From Myrmaecium sp. VS I D KN 1 (taxonomy: Eukaryota > Ascomycota > Dothideomycetes > Valsariales > Valsariaceae), in the NCBI GenBank assembly GCA_019775845.1, contig JADQAV010000038.1, positions 416,812 to 480,811 of the forward strand: a stretch of DNA of 64,000 bases. Reading direction: 5' to 3'. The translations under genes were made by a program, and so were the position numbers. A model generated the notes under the pieces. That model did no database searches, was not told where the DNA came from, and saw only the letters and a list, made by a program, of their open reading frames with translations. The first letter of the stretch is position 1. Every line of letters starts with the position of its first letter. Shown one piece after another: positions 33,714 to 46,288 of this stretch.

Positions 33714-36700
33714 ATGGCCGACATGAGCGCTGAAGACGAGTTTTTGAAATCACTGCAGGCGGATACGGACGGTGCTCCGCCTAACGGTCATAGTTACCAG
33801 CAGCATAATACTGCCGAAGAAGACGAAGAAGATTACGACCCATCCAGCCTCATGCCCGAGACATCATACACTGCGAATGGTTCTAATCCAGAAACAAACG
33901 CGTCGACGGCGTCAGGATCGATGGCCCAGAGCCCGGTCCGAACTGCTTCTCGAGCGTCGGACAAGCCGACCGACGACAACGCTCCTGCAAAACAACCACG
34001 AACGATCGGTGGGTTTGTGGTTGACGATGAGGACGAGGAGGATGAAGGGCCAGCTGCACAGCCGAAGGCTGCTGGTTCTGAAGGTTTACTAAATGTCGCA
34101 CGGGGTACTTCGAATACACCACAGCGTTCTCTTACTCAAACTCCAGATAATCATCTTTCCCAACCAGATGTATCAATACATAGAGCTGCACAAGATCAGG
34201 GTGCTTCAGGTCCATCTCCTTCAGGCGTCACTGAATCTGTCTCTGTCCCCCAAATTGCTTCCGCTCCTTCTAACACAGCCACCCCTGTTCACGACGAGGG
34301 GTCTGCCAAACCTTCCCAGAAATCTTCAGAGCCTTCTCAGCTACCCACAGGTACGAGCAACGGCCCACAAGCGGGTTCTACGGTTCCTTTCAAAGGCCGT
34401 CTGCCGCATGACAGGATTGGCATGTTGGAGGATCGCATCGCAGAAGACCCTCGTGGTGATTTGGAAGCATGGCTGAGCTTGATTGATGAGCACCGTAGAC
34501 GGGGAAAGTGGGACGACGCTCGTGCATCTTATAATCGTTTTTTCAAAGTTTTCCCTCATGCGGTAGGTTATTCCTCCAGGGTCAGGATCGAACATTGGCT
34601 AACAAATGGCAGGCTGAAAAATGGGTGGAATATGCGAATATGGAGCTGCAGAACGATCAGAAGAGCGCGGCTGAGAATGTTTTCGGCATGTCCTTGCCCA
34701 ATGTTCCTAACGTTCAGCTGTGGTCCGCATATCTCGACTATGTGCGTCGAATGAACAATCTTGCCTCTGATCCAAATGGCGATGCTCGACGCACGGTCAA
34801 TGCCGCGTATGACTTTGTCCTTGACACGATTGGGGTTGACAAGGATTCCGGACAAATCTGGCAAGACTATGTCCAGTTTATTCGGTCCGGACCTGGCATC
34901 ATTGGAGGCGCCGGCTGGCAAGATCAACAGAAGATGGACATCCTGCGTAAGGCTTATCAACGCGCTATATCTGTACCGACCCAGACTGTTCAGGCGTTAT
35001 GGAAGCAATATGATACGTTCGAGATGGGGCTCAACAAGGTCACCGGCCGCAAATTTCTCCAGGAGAAGTCACCAGCGTATATGACCGCACGAAGCTCTTA
35101 CACAGCCCTCGACAACCTCACAAGGAACCTCAAGCGCACCACATTGCCCCGCTTGCCACCCGCCCCAGGCTTTGAGGGTGACAATGAGTATATGGAGCAA
35201 GTGAAGATGTGGAAGGACTGGATTAATTGGGAAAAGGACGATCCACTCGTACTAAAAGATGATGAGCCAGCAGAGTACAAGAAACGCGTCAAGTACGTTT
35301 TCAAGCAAGCGACAATGGCCCTTCGATTCTGGCCGGAAATATGGTACGATGCTGCCGAGTTCTGTTACCAACACGACATGGAGAAGGATGGTGACGACTT
35401 CCTCGAGCAAGGTATCGCTGCTAATCCGGAGAGCTGCCTGCTGGCCTTCAAGAAGGCAGACCGAGTTGAGTCCACAACAACCTCGGAGGAAGGAGAGGAT
35501 GCGCTCAAGAAGCGCGGAGAAGAGATTCGCGCACCTTATGACAAAGTTTTGGATGCCCTGTATGAGCTGGTGAGCAAGACGAAAAAGCGCGAGGCAAATG
35601 CTATTGATCGCATCAAGGAAAGCTTTGCCCAGATGCCCGACGAGTCGCCATCCAGGAGCAACGAAGAAGACGAGGAAGAGGACCAAGCAGAAGAGGGTGC
35701 TCGTAGTAGCAAAGAAAAAGCGATGCAAGCCCAAATCGAGGCGATACAAAAGGGCAACGACGTGCAAATTCAACTGCTTAGCAAGACGATATCCCACGTG
35801 TGGATTGCCCTGATGAGGGCGATGCGACGGGTTCAGGGTAAAGGCAAAGTCGGTGGGAAAATCGGAGGTTTCAGACAGGTTTTCACAGATGCTCGCAAGA
35901 GAGGTCGACTCACCAGCGACGTTTATGTTACGAGCGCTCTGATCGAGTATCACTGCTACAAGGACCCGGCTGCCACGAGGATTTTCGAACGTGGAATGAG
36001 ACTATTCCCTGATGACGAAGTTTTCGCGCTGGAGTACCTGAAGCACTTGATCGCTATCAACGATATCACCAGTAAGAACCCAGGCACTATAAACTTACCA
36101 TTGCTAACAACCATCTCTAGATGCGCGCGCGGTCTTCGAAACTACGGTCAGCAAACTCGCCCAGAAGCCGGAAACACTGCCCAAGGCTAAGCCGATCTAT
36201 GCTTTCTTCCATGAGTACGAATCCAACTACGGTGAGCTGAGCCAGATCAGCAAGCTCGAGAAGCGGATGGCAGAGACCTTCCCTGAAGACCCTCAGCTAT
36301 CCCGTTTCTCTCACCGATTCTCTTCGGCCCGCTTTGACCCCACCACAGTACGACCTATCATCTCACCGGCTGCGCAAGCTAGACCGAAGACTCTGGCCCA
36401 GGCGCCGATGCCGACTGTCGAGCCGCAAGTTCAGTCCGTACACAACTCACCGCGACCTCTGCCCGCTCAGGTCGCGAACATCTCGAACTCTCCCAAGCGG
36501 CCGTTCGCGCCCGATGACTCCGATAACGAGCAGCCGCGCAAGTTCGCTCGTGCCGAATCACCGCTCAAGGGCGCGGCTGGCCGTCGTATTGACAATCAGA
36601 GACGCAATCAGCCCTCTAGCAACCTCAGCATTTCCCACACCCCGGCTCCTACACCGCTGCCGGGAAATATCAACTTCCTTCTCAGCATCATCCCGCGCGC

Positions 36701-36933
36701 GGAGTCGTATAACGCGACCGCCTTCATACCGGAAAGGATGACTGAGCTGATGCGGTCTATCGACCTTAGCCGGGCTAACGTGAACGTGCAAAGACCGATG
36801 CAGCCCACGATACCGCCTGGGTACGGTCAGTTTGGCGGTAAGACGCCCCATGTTGCTTCCCGATGTTTCAGGTGAAACCGTTTTGCTGTGCGTTGAGCTA
36901 ACGATGTTAGGCGGATACCCTTATCCCCGGTAA
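33714..36933 (+). CDS. rna14: Rna14 / CstF-77, mRNA 3'-end processing factor
   Basis: Four exons: 33714-34562, 34613-36071, 36121-36837, 36911-36933; 1015 aa. Introns are 50, 49 and 73 nt, each with a CTAAC-type branch. The last exon is only 23 nt and encodes GYPYPR and the stop. Residues 1-240 are acidic and Ser/Pro-rich. HAT repeats of the Suf domain start at about residue 250 (DLEAWLSLIDEHRRRGKWDDARASYNRFF) and run to about 800 (HVWIALMRAMRRVQG, RIFERGMRLFPDDEVFALEYL). The C-terminal part carries the short conserved monkeytail-like region NINFLLSIIPRAESYNATAF that binds Rna15. A subunit of cleavage factor IA in the nucleus. Confidence 0.95.
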
Positions 36934-38392
36934 AAGGACCTTCGCATTCCTCTTGAGTAATGACGGCGAAGTTTTGGCATCGGCTGCGTCCCGGCCTCGG
37001 ATGAAAAGATTCTCAGGCGGCAGACGAAATGGAGGGCGCAGAGGGGAGGGTTCCCCCACATAACTACTGATAATTTCGCGATTCCCACATGATCCATGCG
37101 AACGGGAAGCTTGGTGGCTCTACTGATGGCGAACATCTGCATCGATCCGGCGTTTTCCATTCTCTATTCCTTTCATACTTTCTTTTTCCGTTTGTATCCT
37201 TGCCCTGTTGCTGTTTGGTGGTCGTCTTATTTCTCATATGCTCCGCTACCGTTCTCGGAACGTGCAAGTAGCAAATACTAGTATTTCAGACGGCAAACCT
37301 CATTTTCCTTAACTGTGAGAGACGGGAAAGGGGTCATGGGAGCGAGGGGCGGCTGTACGGAACTCCTCGTGCGAGAAGTTACCCAGGCCACGCGGTTCAT
37401 AAGCACGGTGGCACAGGTCAACGCTAATGGCAAGCTGCGACGATGACCAAGAGGACGTGTTTCTTTCATCTGCGCGTAGTCGTCATTACTAGCAAGCAAA
37501 TTTCACACGATTTCTGGCTTGTTGTTGTTTTCCACTCAAACAAAGAAGTTTGATTAGTTTAATTGATTTGCTTTTTTATTTGAAACGCAGAGTGAGGCAT
37601 GTACGGGGATACTGCTTTGTGCATCATATGGATACAGGCATTTACTTAAACTACATATGCCATGCCTCGAGGACTAATCTTCCGGTCAGCGCGTGGAACG
37701 GTGGAGTGGTGGTAGTGGTAGTGGTGGGGAAATAGTGATACGCCAACGGGACCACAACCGAAGCTTGACTTGACTGCACTTCGCTTCGTGAATTCCACCT
37801 CGATGCCCAAGCAAGCAACGACTTGCGCATCGCTTTCAGAACGTTCCCCCATCCCACCCCACTCCGTCATCAAAGAGCGCGAAGGAAAAAGCCATTTGCA
37901 GGTAGATGCTCGCTGCTGCTTCTTCTGCCTCTTCAGATGATGGAACCGTCGCGGGGGTCATCAGAAGGGGGACAACCCGAGCGCCTGAGAGACAGGAGTC
38001 ACCACCAAATTCAGTCCATCACGGTAGCAGGCGGCATGGGCATAGTGGTAAGTACATAACGGCTCATGCTGCATCTACTCGGCCAGAGCACTACAATAGG
38101 TGAACGGCAACTGTCTCACACTTTGTCTGATGGATGACGTTCTGTTTGGTTCTGATACCTTCAAGTTGTCTCGACATCGGTCAAAGCAAGAAACTTCATC
38201 TGTGTTTCCTCGCGTTGCCTCGCGTCCATTCAGTTCTTTCTCTGCAATTCTGTTGATTCTTAGCTGCGTTCCATGCTTGCAGTCAGAAACTAGACCATGT
38301 ACAATCTGCGACAATGTGTAAGTAAGGTAAGGTTGAACGGCGTATGTAGGAACTGTATACGGTAGTATTCGCCTGACCTCACTGCTCTTGTC

Positions 38393-38399
38393 TATATAT
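38393..38399 (+). promoter_or_regulatory. TATA-like element upstream of Argonaute
   Basis: TATATAT in an otherwise mixed-composition region, followed downstream by pyrimidine-rich sequence. It lies about 850 bp before the first in-frame ATG, so it would imply a long leader. Confidence 0.4.
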
Positions 38400-39122
38400 C
38401 GACTTCCCGTCCCTACGGTAGTAGCGATTTCAATATGCAGGGCCCTACTTAGGAGCCTTCTTCAGCTTGTTTCGACTGCCGCTTCGACTGCCGCTTCGTT
38501 TGTGACAAGACTTCCTCTCTTACCGGCAACTTCCCTTCTCTCTCTTCCTTCTCTTCTTTCTCCACCTCTCCTCTTCAACTTCCTTCTCTTCTCCTTTCCG
38601 TCGCCACACACAAGAAACACTCGCACACACTTCATCTCTTCTTCTCTTTCACTCTTCTTAGTTCTCGTTTCATCCACAGCACCGACTGAAGACATCTTCG
38701 TCCTTCTCTTCTCGCATCACCCAGTGCAGCGTTCGTCAAGCTCGTCAACGCATTAGGTACATCGTCGTGCTGCTCGTCTGAGGCTCCCGCCTTGAGCGTC
38801 TTCCGTAAGTACTCGCTGCTTCCTACCCTGATCTCTTTCGTGACTGTCGGAGCCACCAACTTGCTTGGAGCCAACAGCGACCGCTTTCTCTGAGACCTTT
38901 CCTCTATAACTCTTCTGCGTTGAGCGTCTCTCGTCCTGACGGTATTTTTAGGCTTCGTCTGGAGCCGACGACTTCCATTTCCACAAGCTTCTTCTTCTAT
39001 CTCGTCGACGTTCCGGAAGTCAGTCAACGCAGTACTTGCACGTCGATACGTCTTCGTTTACTGCTCTCGGTCGAAGAATCGCTTAAGACGCTCACGCAGA
39101 TATTCAAGGCATAGAACGTCTT

Positions 39123-39171
39123 GTAAGTGCTATTGCTGTGCATATCAGCTTCACATCCTATTGTATTGCAG
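39123..39171 (+). other. Probable 5' leader intron of Argonaute
   Basis: Donor GTAAGT and acceptor ATTGCAG, 49 nt, the usual size in this window. A second possible acceptor, CCGCAG after a CTAAC branch site, ends at 39222, which would allow alternative 3' splicing of the same intron. Confidence 0.5.
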
Positions 39172-39247
39172 TGTCAATGTAATCTGCCAAGTTGGTTCGA
39201 ACGAGTTGCTAACGGTCCGCAGGACACCGCTTAGCAATCAATCAATC

Positions 39248-42200
39248 ATGGCGGGCGCAGCCAAGAACCGTGCCCGAAAGGAAAAGAAGAGCGGCTCTTC
39301 AGATGCTCGCTCTTCTAAAGGATCCTCCCAGGATTCCTCCAAAGAGTCATCCAAGGATTCGGGAAAACGATCTACACCGCAGTCGCTGCCGCGCTATGAC
39401 GGCAACAAAGACCCCATTGTTCCTGGCGACTTGCAGTCGGCTATGTTGAGCATTAGGACTGTGGATGTCCAGAACATATCGGAAGCGTTGGGCTTCGCGG
39501 GTTGGTCTCTATACCACAATGGCAAGGTATGTTTGTCATCTGCTTATGCGCATTTGCCATCCTCATCCAATCATTGTCACCTTCTTCATTTATACACACT
39601 TCACCGACACGACTGCTGTGCACACCCCATGATGACCGGTCTGGCTTGTTACCGTGCGACATCGGTACGGGCTGGTCTGGATGGATGATGCATTTAGCCG
39701 TTTGTGTTAGCTGGAAGAGAGCACAAGGTGACTCTGTTGACCGACACTTCCTTGGGCCGTCCATAAAAGGCCGGCTTCCTCCCCTCAATCGCACCGTTCA
39801 TTTCCCTTCATTCTCCTTTCTGCATTCACTTTCGATCCCTCAGACCACACCATTCCCCTCTGCTGCCCACTACTACTGCTCATCCTTCCCCAATTTCCTC
39901 TCCACCGGTGACAAGATGGATTTCGAATACTGCAATCATCCCCTGTATGACCGTTACCATGTGCCGACTGGGATTGACATGTCTACGCGTCCAAAGCTAC
40001 CCGAGAAAAAACCACCGCGTCCGCCCCCGAACCAGCAAGGCAAGCAGGTTCGTATTGGCCTGAATACATTCAGCGTCGAGGCGCTGCCGACCAGTCCTGT
40101 ACTGCAGTTCGATGTAAGTGGATCAACCCAAAGCATCTGAAAAACGCCAGCTAATATAAAGATAGGTCCTTATCGGGAGTGGAGAAGAGAAGCGTGCCGT
40201 GATCAAGAAGTGCTGGCATTCACGCACGGTGCAGGAAAAGATCGGACAAGGCTGGATCTTCGATGGCAATAGGATTGCTTGGTAAGTAGTATAATGAGGT
40301 TGACCTGGAAGAATCCAGTACTGATATCCCATACCTTAACTTAGGTCGTTGCGTAGTCCACTCCGCAAAGGCGAGAAAGAACTGAACCTTATGGTCGACT
40401 TGGACGTTGACTACGCCAACAACCCCGAAGTCAACAAGGAAGGTACCAAACTACGTGATATCAATACGTTGATCACACCGAAAGACAAGGATGGCAACCC
40501 GATTTCGGTGAAGACTCCCCCGAAGAAGGAGAGGTCGAACAAATTCCGCGTCATTATCAGATTCACAACCCAGGTCGACTTTACCCCCCTCCATGCTTTC
40601 CTAGCAAAGCAAACCGATTTCGATAACACCTGCCTCCAGTCGATCAACTTCTTAGATCACTTGTTACGCGAGTCTCCATCCCAGAGATACACTCAGATCA
40701 AAAAGGCTTTCTATTCAACCGAACAAGCTGGACGTTTCGATTTAGGATCCATGGCAGAAGCCTTCAAGGGAGTTTACGCTTCAATGCGTGTGGCAATGAA
40801 CCCGCTTGGCAAAGCGTCCCTCTCAGTCAACGTTGATGTCGCCAACGGCACGTTCTGGCGCCCCATCTGTCTTTGGGACGCTATGAACTTGCTTTTGAAA
40901 ACCGACGATAAGAGTGACTTACGCAATATGTTTGGCCGTCACCAGGCTAGGGATAATTGGAAGCGGAGCAGAACATACAAGGATCTCAGCCGTCTTAACC
41001 GCGTCAAAGTCAAAGTTACACACCGCTCAGATGAGCGCACTAAGAAAGCTGTTGAGTATTGCATTGACGAATTCCTAGACCAAGATTGCAATACCTTCAC
41101 GTTCACGCGTAAGATCAAGAACCCTGATGGCACTCTGGGTGAGAAGACTCAAACGCTGGCGGAATACTTCCGTGAGAAGTATAACTTCCACCCGCAGCGG
41201 TGGATGCCCTTGGTCCAGATGACCAAAGGCAAGACTGTCTTGCCGCCTGATATCTGCATAATCCTGCCGAACCAACGATACCTTGGTAAGCTTGATGATA
41301 GGCAGACTTCGCAGATGATCAAGTTTGCCGTCACCCCTCCCAGTGTCCGTTGGCAAGCTATTGAGCATGGCTTGAGAATGCTTGACTGGGGTTCAGATCG
41401 CTACATGAAGAACTACGGACTCAAGATCAATCCTCAGAAGACAGTGGTCAACGGGCGCCTTCTGCCCGCCCCGAGGTTAGAATTTGGAAAACTCCCTGGA
41501 AAATCTGGCAGGCAATCCCTCGAGCCAAATAAGATTGACCAAGGACGATGGAGAATAGATGGTCTTAAATTCGCCCGGCCCAATCCGGAGCCTCTTGTGT
41601 CTTGGGGTATTGCACTGGTCCAAGCCGGCCGTGGCACTTGCGATATGGCAACAGGCTTGCGGTTCTTCAAGCGCTTTGTGCAAGTCTATCAGAGCCATGG
41701 CGCCAGATTCGATCCGTCCAAACCGATGTCTCTGAACCCAGACGTTTTTTTCGTGTCAATTCCGCAGAGGGGTGATTTCGTCACGCCTCTATGGAACAAA
41801 ATCGGAAATAAGGCGAATAAGATGCCTCAGATTATCTTTTGGGTAGTGCCTGACCGTAACCCAGAGAGCTACATTCGTATCAAGCGATTCTGCGAATGTC
41901 GCCTCGGCGTTGTGTCCCAAGTACTTCAACAGCAACACGTTATCAGGTGTCAGGATCAATACATCTCAAACATCTGCATGAAGGTCAATGCTAAGCTCGG
42001 TGGCATTACTTCAATCGCCAAGACAACTTTGCCAAAGGTCAATCCTCATGGTACCATTGATTCATCTGACTCAATCCCTCCACGGTCCCCAAAGCCTACG
42101 GATCCTCCTAGCACGATGTGCATTGGGGCAGATGTTTCACATCCCGCTGCGGGTTCGACTGCTGGCTCATATGCTGCAATCACAATGTCGGCTGACCTGG

Positions 42201-43165
42201 AATGCTCCAAGTATATGGCCAACGTGGACTCAAACGGCATCCGCCTCGAACAGCTGGCGCCATACAATTGGTACAACCTCTTCGTGCCTATGGCGAGATG
42301 GTGGATGTCATGTGTCAATTTTGGTAGGATTCCTGACCGAGTCTTCTACTTCCGTGACGGTGTCTCTGAGAGCGAGTATAATACTGTCCTAGAGAGGGAG
42401 GTCAAGGATATGAAGCTCGCTTGGAAAGAAGTCGCACATGACGCCTGGAAGAAGATCAAAGTAACCTGCATTATTGGAACCAAGCGTCATCATATTCGCT
42501 TTTTCCCGGAGAAGGGCGGGTTCCCGGCGGCAGATAAGAACGGCAATCCAAAGCCTGGCACCTTGGTTGAGTCGGGCGTTACCCATCCGTTCGAATGGGA
42601 TTTCTACTTGTGTTCTCACAGTGCAATCAAGGGCACAGCGCGCCCAATGCACTACTACGTTCTTCTAAACGAGACTGAGGTTGGAGCTGAGGAATTACAA
42701 CAGTTCATCTACGAGCATTCCTACCAGTATGTCCGCTCATGTACACCGGTCTCACAGTTTCCCGCCATCTATTACGCGCATACCGCCGCCAACCGTGCCA
42801 AATGTCACGAACCCCATGAAGAAATCTCCTTTGCAGCCGAAGAGCGGAAGAAGCGTGAGCAATGGGAGCAGAAGGTTGAACAGAAGAGGGCAGCCAGAGA
42901 AGCAAAGAAGCGCAAGGAGGCCGAAGAGAAGCATGCTCTTGCGGTAAAGGAGGCCCAAGAGGCTGGCAAAGCTCCTCCAGCCACTCCCGAGATCCTGAAG
43001 CCCAAGCCAGAGGCGAAGTCCATTAAGCCTGGCAAGTCTGAAAAACCTGGCAAGTCGAAGTCTGGCACGGAAACGGACAGCAAGTCGCCTAAGGAATGCA
43101 CTTCGTTATTGCATCTGAAAATGAACCCTCAGAATCGGATCTTCGAGACCATGTGGTACGTATAG
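39248..43165 (+). CDS. Argonaute, RNA silencing effector with intact slicer residues
   Basis: Exons 39248-39526, 39844 (or 39916)-40113, 40166-40281 and 40345-43165; 1161 or 1137 aa. The N-terminal exon is basic and Ser-rich. The N domain starts around QVRIGLNTFSVEALPTSPVLQFD; the next exons give VLIGSGEEKRAVIKK and GWIFDGNRIAWS. DUF1785/PAZ (YFREKYNFHPQRWMPLVQ) and MID (IIFWVVPDRNPESYIRIKRFC) follow. The PIWI catalytic tetrad is complete: D at 42131 (GADVSHP), E at 42248 (RLEQL), D at 42356 (FRDGVSE), H at 42779 (YYAHTAANRA). A charged Lys/Glu segment is inserted before the terminal ETMWYV. It should bind small RNAs and be able to cut targets, as Neurospora QDE-2 does. The first intron (317 or 389 nt) is atypically long. 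Confidence 0.94.
39763..39770 (+). promoter_or_regulatory. TATA-like element inside the first Argonaute intron
   Basis: ATAAAAGG followed by about 60 nt of pyrimidine-rich sequence and an in-frame ATG at 39916. This resembles a second core promoter that would yield a 1044-aa Argonaute without the basic N-terminal exon. Confidence 0.35.
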
Positions 43166-43527
43166 GCCGTTCGATCACAGTAGAATACTGGCTTCTTCAA
43201 GCTCCATGTTCTTGAGAAGGATGCGCGCTGGTACAGATGATCTTGATTTTCTATGCTCTATTTTCATGGTCAGTGGTGGAAACAAGTGCTATCACAAGAT
43301 TGGTCATTGAATCTAGGGTCAGATAAGTATGGGATCATGACGGACAACCAGGCGTCTCTTATATCAAGTGATATTGAAACACTGGAAGCGACCATGGCAC
43401 TACATACCTTACATAGCAAGTAGCTAGCAAGCAATGCGAGACGACGATTCTTCGCCAGACGGTCTCTTTATCTTCAGTTCGACTGTGACACCATGGTTGT
43501 GATGATTATGAGAGTGGATGATGCAGG

Positions 43528-43552
43528 ACGGAGATGAGAGGACGGAGATGAG
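43528..43552. repeat. Short direct repeat (GACGGAGATGAGA, two copies)
   Basis: Two nearly adjacent copies of a 13-nt unit in the 3' region of the Argonaute gene. Confidence 0.5.
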
Positions 43553-44115
43553 AACAATATCAGTAGAGCATGTCACGGTAGCAGCGATCTATGGCAAGAG
43601 AAGAACAAGTCAAGAAGGAGTTGGAAGTGTTCGAGAAAAGGATGGATTGTTGACTACATAGCTAACTCAGCGTTGGGGATCTTGGGAGATGTCACCGAAA
43701 AAAAACATTTGCCCGGACCTCCACCAAAGACAAGAACAGGAGGTCGGGAGGTAAGCGCCGGTACGGAAGAGATTTCCTCTCCGTTCTTCTCCCCTCCACT
43801 TTCCCCTCCGACTATTCACGGGAAACAGGAACGAAGTCAGAGTGAATATGGAGGGGTTTTAACGTTTTATGTGAAGAAGAAAAAGGAAAAGGGAAGGGAA
43901 CGGGCGGGAGGCGAGAGAAGTTTTGTCACTGCCATCGGAAGCGATGAGTCAGGACTTACTCATCTCTACGCTACTACGAGAAGGCAAGGTAAGCCTGGCC
44001 GGTGAGTGGATGGAGGGGTCCGCGCCGTGACAATTCAACTCCGCTCCATTCGCTGCCCTGCGCCCGCCTTGTGACAACCGAAAAAAAGGAACCCTCGACG
44101 ACACCACCACGTAGA

Positions 44116-44129
44116 CATACATACATACA
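44116..44129. repeat. (CATA)n repeat in PDAP1-like promoter
   Basis: Three tandem ACAT units about 140 nt before the start codon. Similar short CATA runs recur in other presumed promoters of this window. Confidence 0.5.
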
Positions 44130-44267
44130 ATACGAACCAACTCGCTAGACTCCACTCTACATTACTCTTTCTCGACGGTCGGAAGACACACACAGTCACT
44201 CTTCCACCTTCTCGGTCGACCCTGTCCCCACCTCATCCGACGTTCAACTTCCTACATATTTGACAAG

Positions 44268-45128
44268 ATGTCTACTCGCGGTCGTGGCGGCAAGTTTCAG
44301 AAGCCCCGACGTGGAGGTTAGTTGCTTATCCCGAGGGACCCGCGCTTCCGCGCCTTCAAAAACTGATTTGAGTCTTTCACCATCCAGGCGGCAAGCACTT
44401 CAGCCGTGACCTTCAGCCCATCAACGCCGACGGTGAGGTCATGGGCATGTGGGGTGTATGTATATCCCATGTCGCGTGCGCAAAACAAGCATCCAAGAAC
44501 TAACACCTTTCCTTTTCCATAGGAGCCCGCCGAGAAGCCTGAGGAATCTTCCGAGGAGTCAAGCGAGGCCGAAGAGTCCGGCTCGGAAGAGTCTTCCGGA
44601 GAGGAGGAAAAGCCCCAGATGACCCGCGAGGAACGCCGGGCGGCCGCCAAAGCCCGCAAGGAAGCCGCCATCGCCCGAGCGAAAGCCAAGGGACCCGCCG
44701 CGCCCGGCGAGCTCCCACCGTCCGAGTCGGAGGAGGAATCGGACGACGAGGACGCGCCCGCGAACCCGAACCACACCCCCAAGGCCCGCGCCCAGCTCGC
44801 CAGCAACGGCGCGACGGCGTCCAAGCCGGCCAAGGCGACGCCCGTGAGCCAGCTCTCCCGGCGCGAGCGCGAGGCCCTGCAGGCGCAGCAGGCCAAGGAG
44901 CGGTACATGAAGCTGCACGCTGAAGGCAAGACGGATGAGGCTCGCGCGGACCTGGAGCGCCTGCGGCTCGTCCGCGAGCGCCGCGAGGCCGAGGCCGCCC
45001 GCAAGAAGGCCGAGGCGGAGGAGCGCGCGGAACACGAGAAGGAGAAGGCTGAGCAGCTGGAGCGAGAGCGCCGCCGGCGGGAGGCGGCCATGGCCCCGAA
45101 GAAGGCGTTGAAGGGGAAGAAGAAATAG
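44268..45128 (+). CDS. PDAP1/PP28-like casein kinase substrate phosphoprotein
   Basis: Three exons: 44268-44316, 44388-44455, 44523-45128; 240 aa. The N-terminus reads [21 protein letters not shown] with a short exon 2 ending EVMGMWG. An acidic Ser/Glu region ([18 protein letters not shown]) offers many casein kinase II sites. Residues from about 165 carry the PP28 signature [20 protein letters not shown] followed by [16 protein letters not shown] and a long charged helix ending in Lys. Human PDAP1 (28 kDa heat- and acid-stable phosphoprotein) shows the same order. Its molecular role is poorly defined; ribosome- or translation-linked functions have been proposed. Small first exons are typical for this gene type in fungi. 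Confidence 0.9.
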
Positions 45129-46288
45129 AGCGGGACGCGGGCTGAAAGGCGTTCTGAAAGTGAGGCGGACTTGATGTCCTGTTGTCTTTTGCCTCAAGCT
45201 TTCGGTACGACCTTGCTCATGACCTCTCTCCTTTTGCTCTATTTCCTTACTTCTGTTCCCCTTCTTTCTTCTTTTCGGACCACCTTTCGGCGATTGATGC
45301 GCGGAGAGACCAGGTTCATCGTCTTCTTCATCACCTGATGGGAATTATATGACAGGACCGTCGGCGTTTACCTCCCTATGCCCTCCTTTTCCTTCATATG
45401 TTTTCCTTTTCTTGCATCTTTCGGTTCCCTACTTTTGTTCACGGTCATGGTATGATCTTTTCCAGCGGAAGTGCCGGGGTGAGGGTGAGGGGATCGCTCC
45501 GTAGCGGCGGAGAATCTAGGGAGATGCATCTGTTTCCTTCCTCTTAGCCACCGGTGACGTGCAATCGGTGTGAGCCTCAGATGGTGAGGAACGAATGGGT
45601 CATGTCAGGTCGATTGAGGACTTCGACTAGTAGACGAGCTATCGAGCGATAACAAGATGAAATGGAAAGACAGATCTATGAGGCACTCGATCATGAGTAC
45701 TGCTTGCATTTTCTCGGTCATTTTCTTGTGTTTGTATGATCACATTTAGCTCCCACCCTTCCCCTTTCCAGAAATGAACGAGAGGGGTGTCAGTCGTGCT
45801 CTTCTACGTGCTTGTGATCTGTGGGATGATGGATGGCTATGCGATGCGATTCGGTGTATGTCAGACAGAAAATAGAAAGAAAAAAAACAAAAAAACATCT
45901 ACTTTTTCTGAAAAAAGAATAAGAAGAAAAAGAAAAGGGAAAAAAAATCGAGAAACATCAGGTCATGAAGGGCGAGAGAGCGCGAGAAAGGAAGGAAAGA
46001 GAGAAGATTTGCTCATTTCTACATTCCTACGCTTACACGCACATACATATCTATATCGTTCCAGTGTTCCCGCCACGAATAAGCAAGTCATGGCCTTCCT
46101 CTCGTCCTTTTTGTTCTTTGGCTGCAGATCATATATGCCATTCGATGCATCAACCGCCCTACTCGTACAAGGACACCGAACCCAGATAGCTCATCAAATC
46201 GGATCGAGATACCCTTTCTTCTCTCCCTCGAACATTCACAAGCACATGGATAGCGTACATCATGAGGGGCAAGTCAAACCCCTGTGGC
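45129..46288. other. Tail-to-tail intergenic region
   Basis: 1.16 kb between the PDAP1-like stop (+) and the mtIF2 stop (-). It contains a T-rich then A-rich composition switch (poly-A runs near 45880-45945) but no gene. Confidence 0.6.

Larger units (their letters stand above)
36934..39247. other. Long region upstream of Argonaute, incl. presumed leader
   Basis: 2.3 kb without a recognised protein gene. The left part is the 3' region of RNA14. A TATA-like element is at 38393-38399, followed by a CT-rich stretch from about 38450 to 38700 and then sequence with several GTAAG and AG signals up to the Argonaute ATG. This suggests a spliced 5' leader of several hundred bases. Confidence 0.5.
43166..44267. 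other. Intergenic region between Argonaute and PDAP1-like gene
   Basis: Both neighbours are on the plus strand. It holds the Argonaute 3' UTR, two direct repeats of a GGACGGAGATGAGA-like unit near 43528-43552, and a CATA repeat with C/T-rich sequence leading to the next start. No coding potential recognised. Confidence 0.55.

Noticed and set aside
30999-43165. Idea that the HNH protein and Argonaute form a joint defence system
   Set aside because: They are about 7 kb apart, separated by UNC50 and RNA14, which are ordinary housekeeping genes, and share no promoter. Proximity alone does not support a system.
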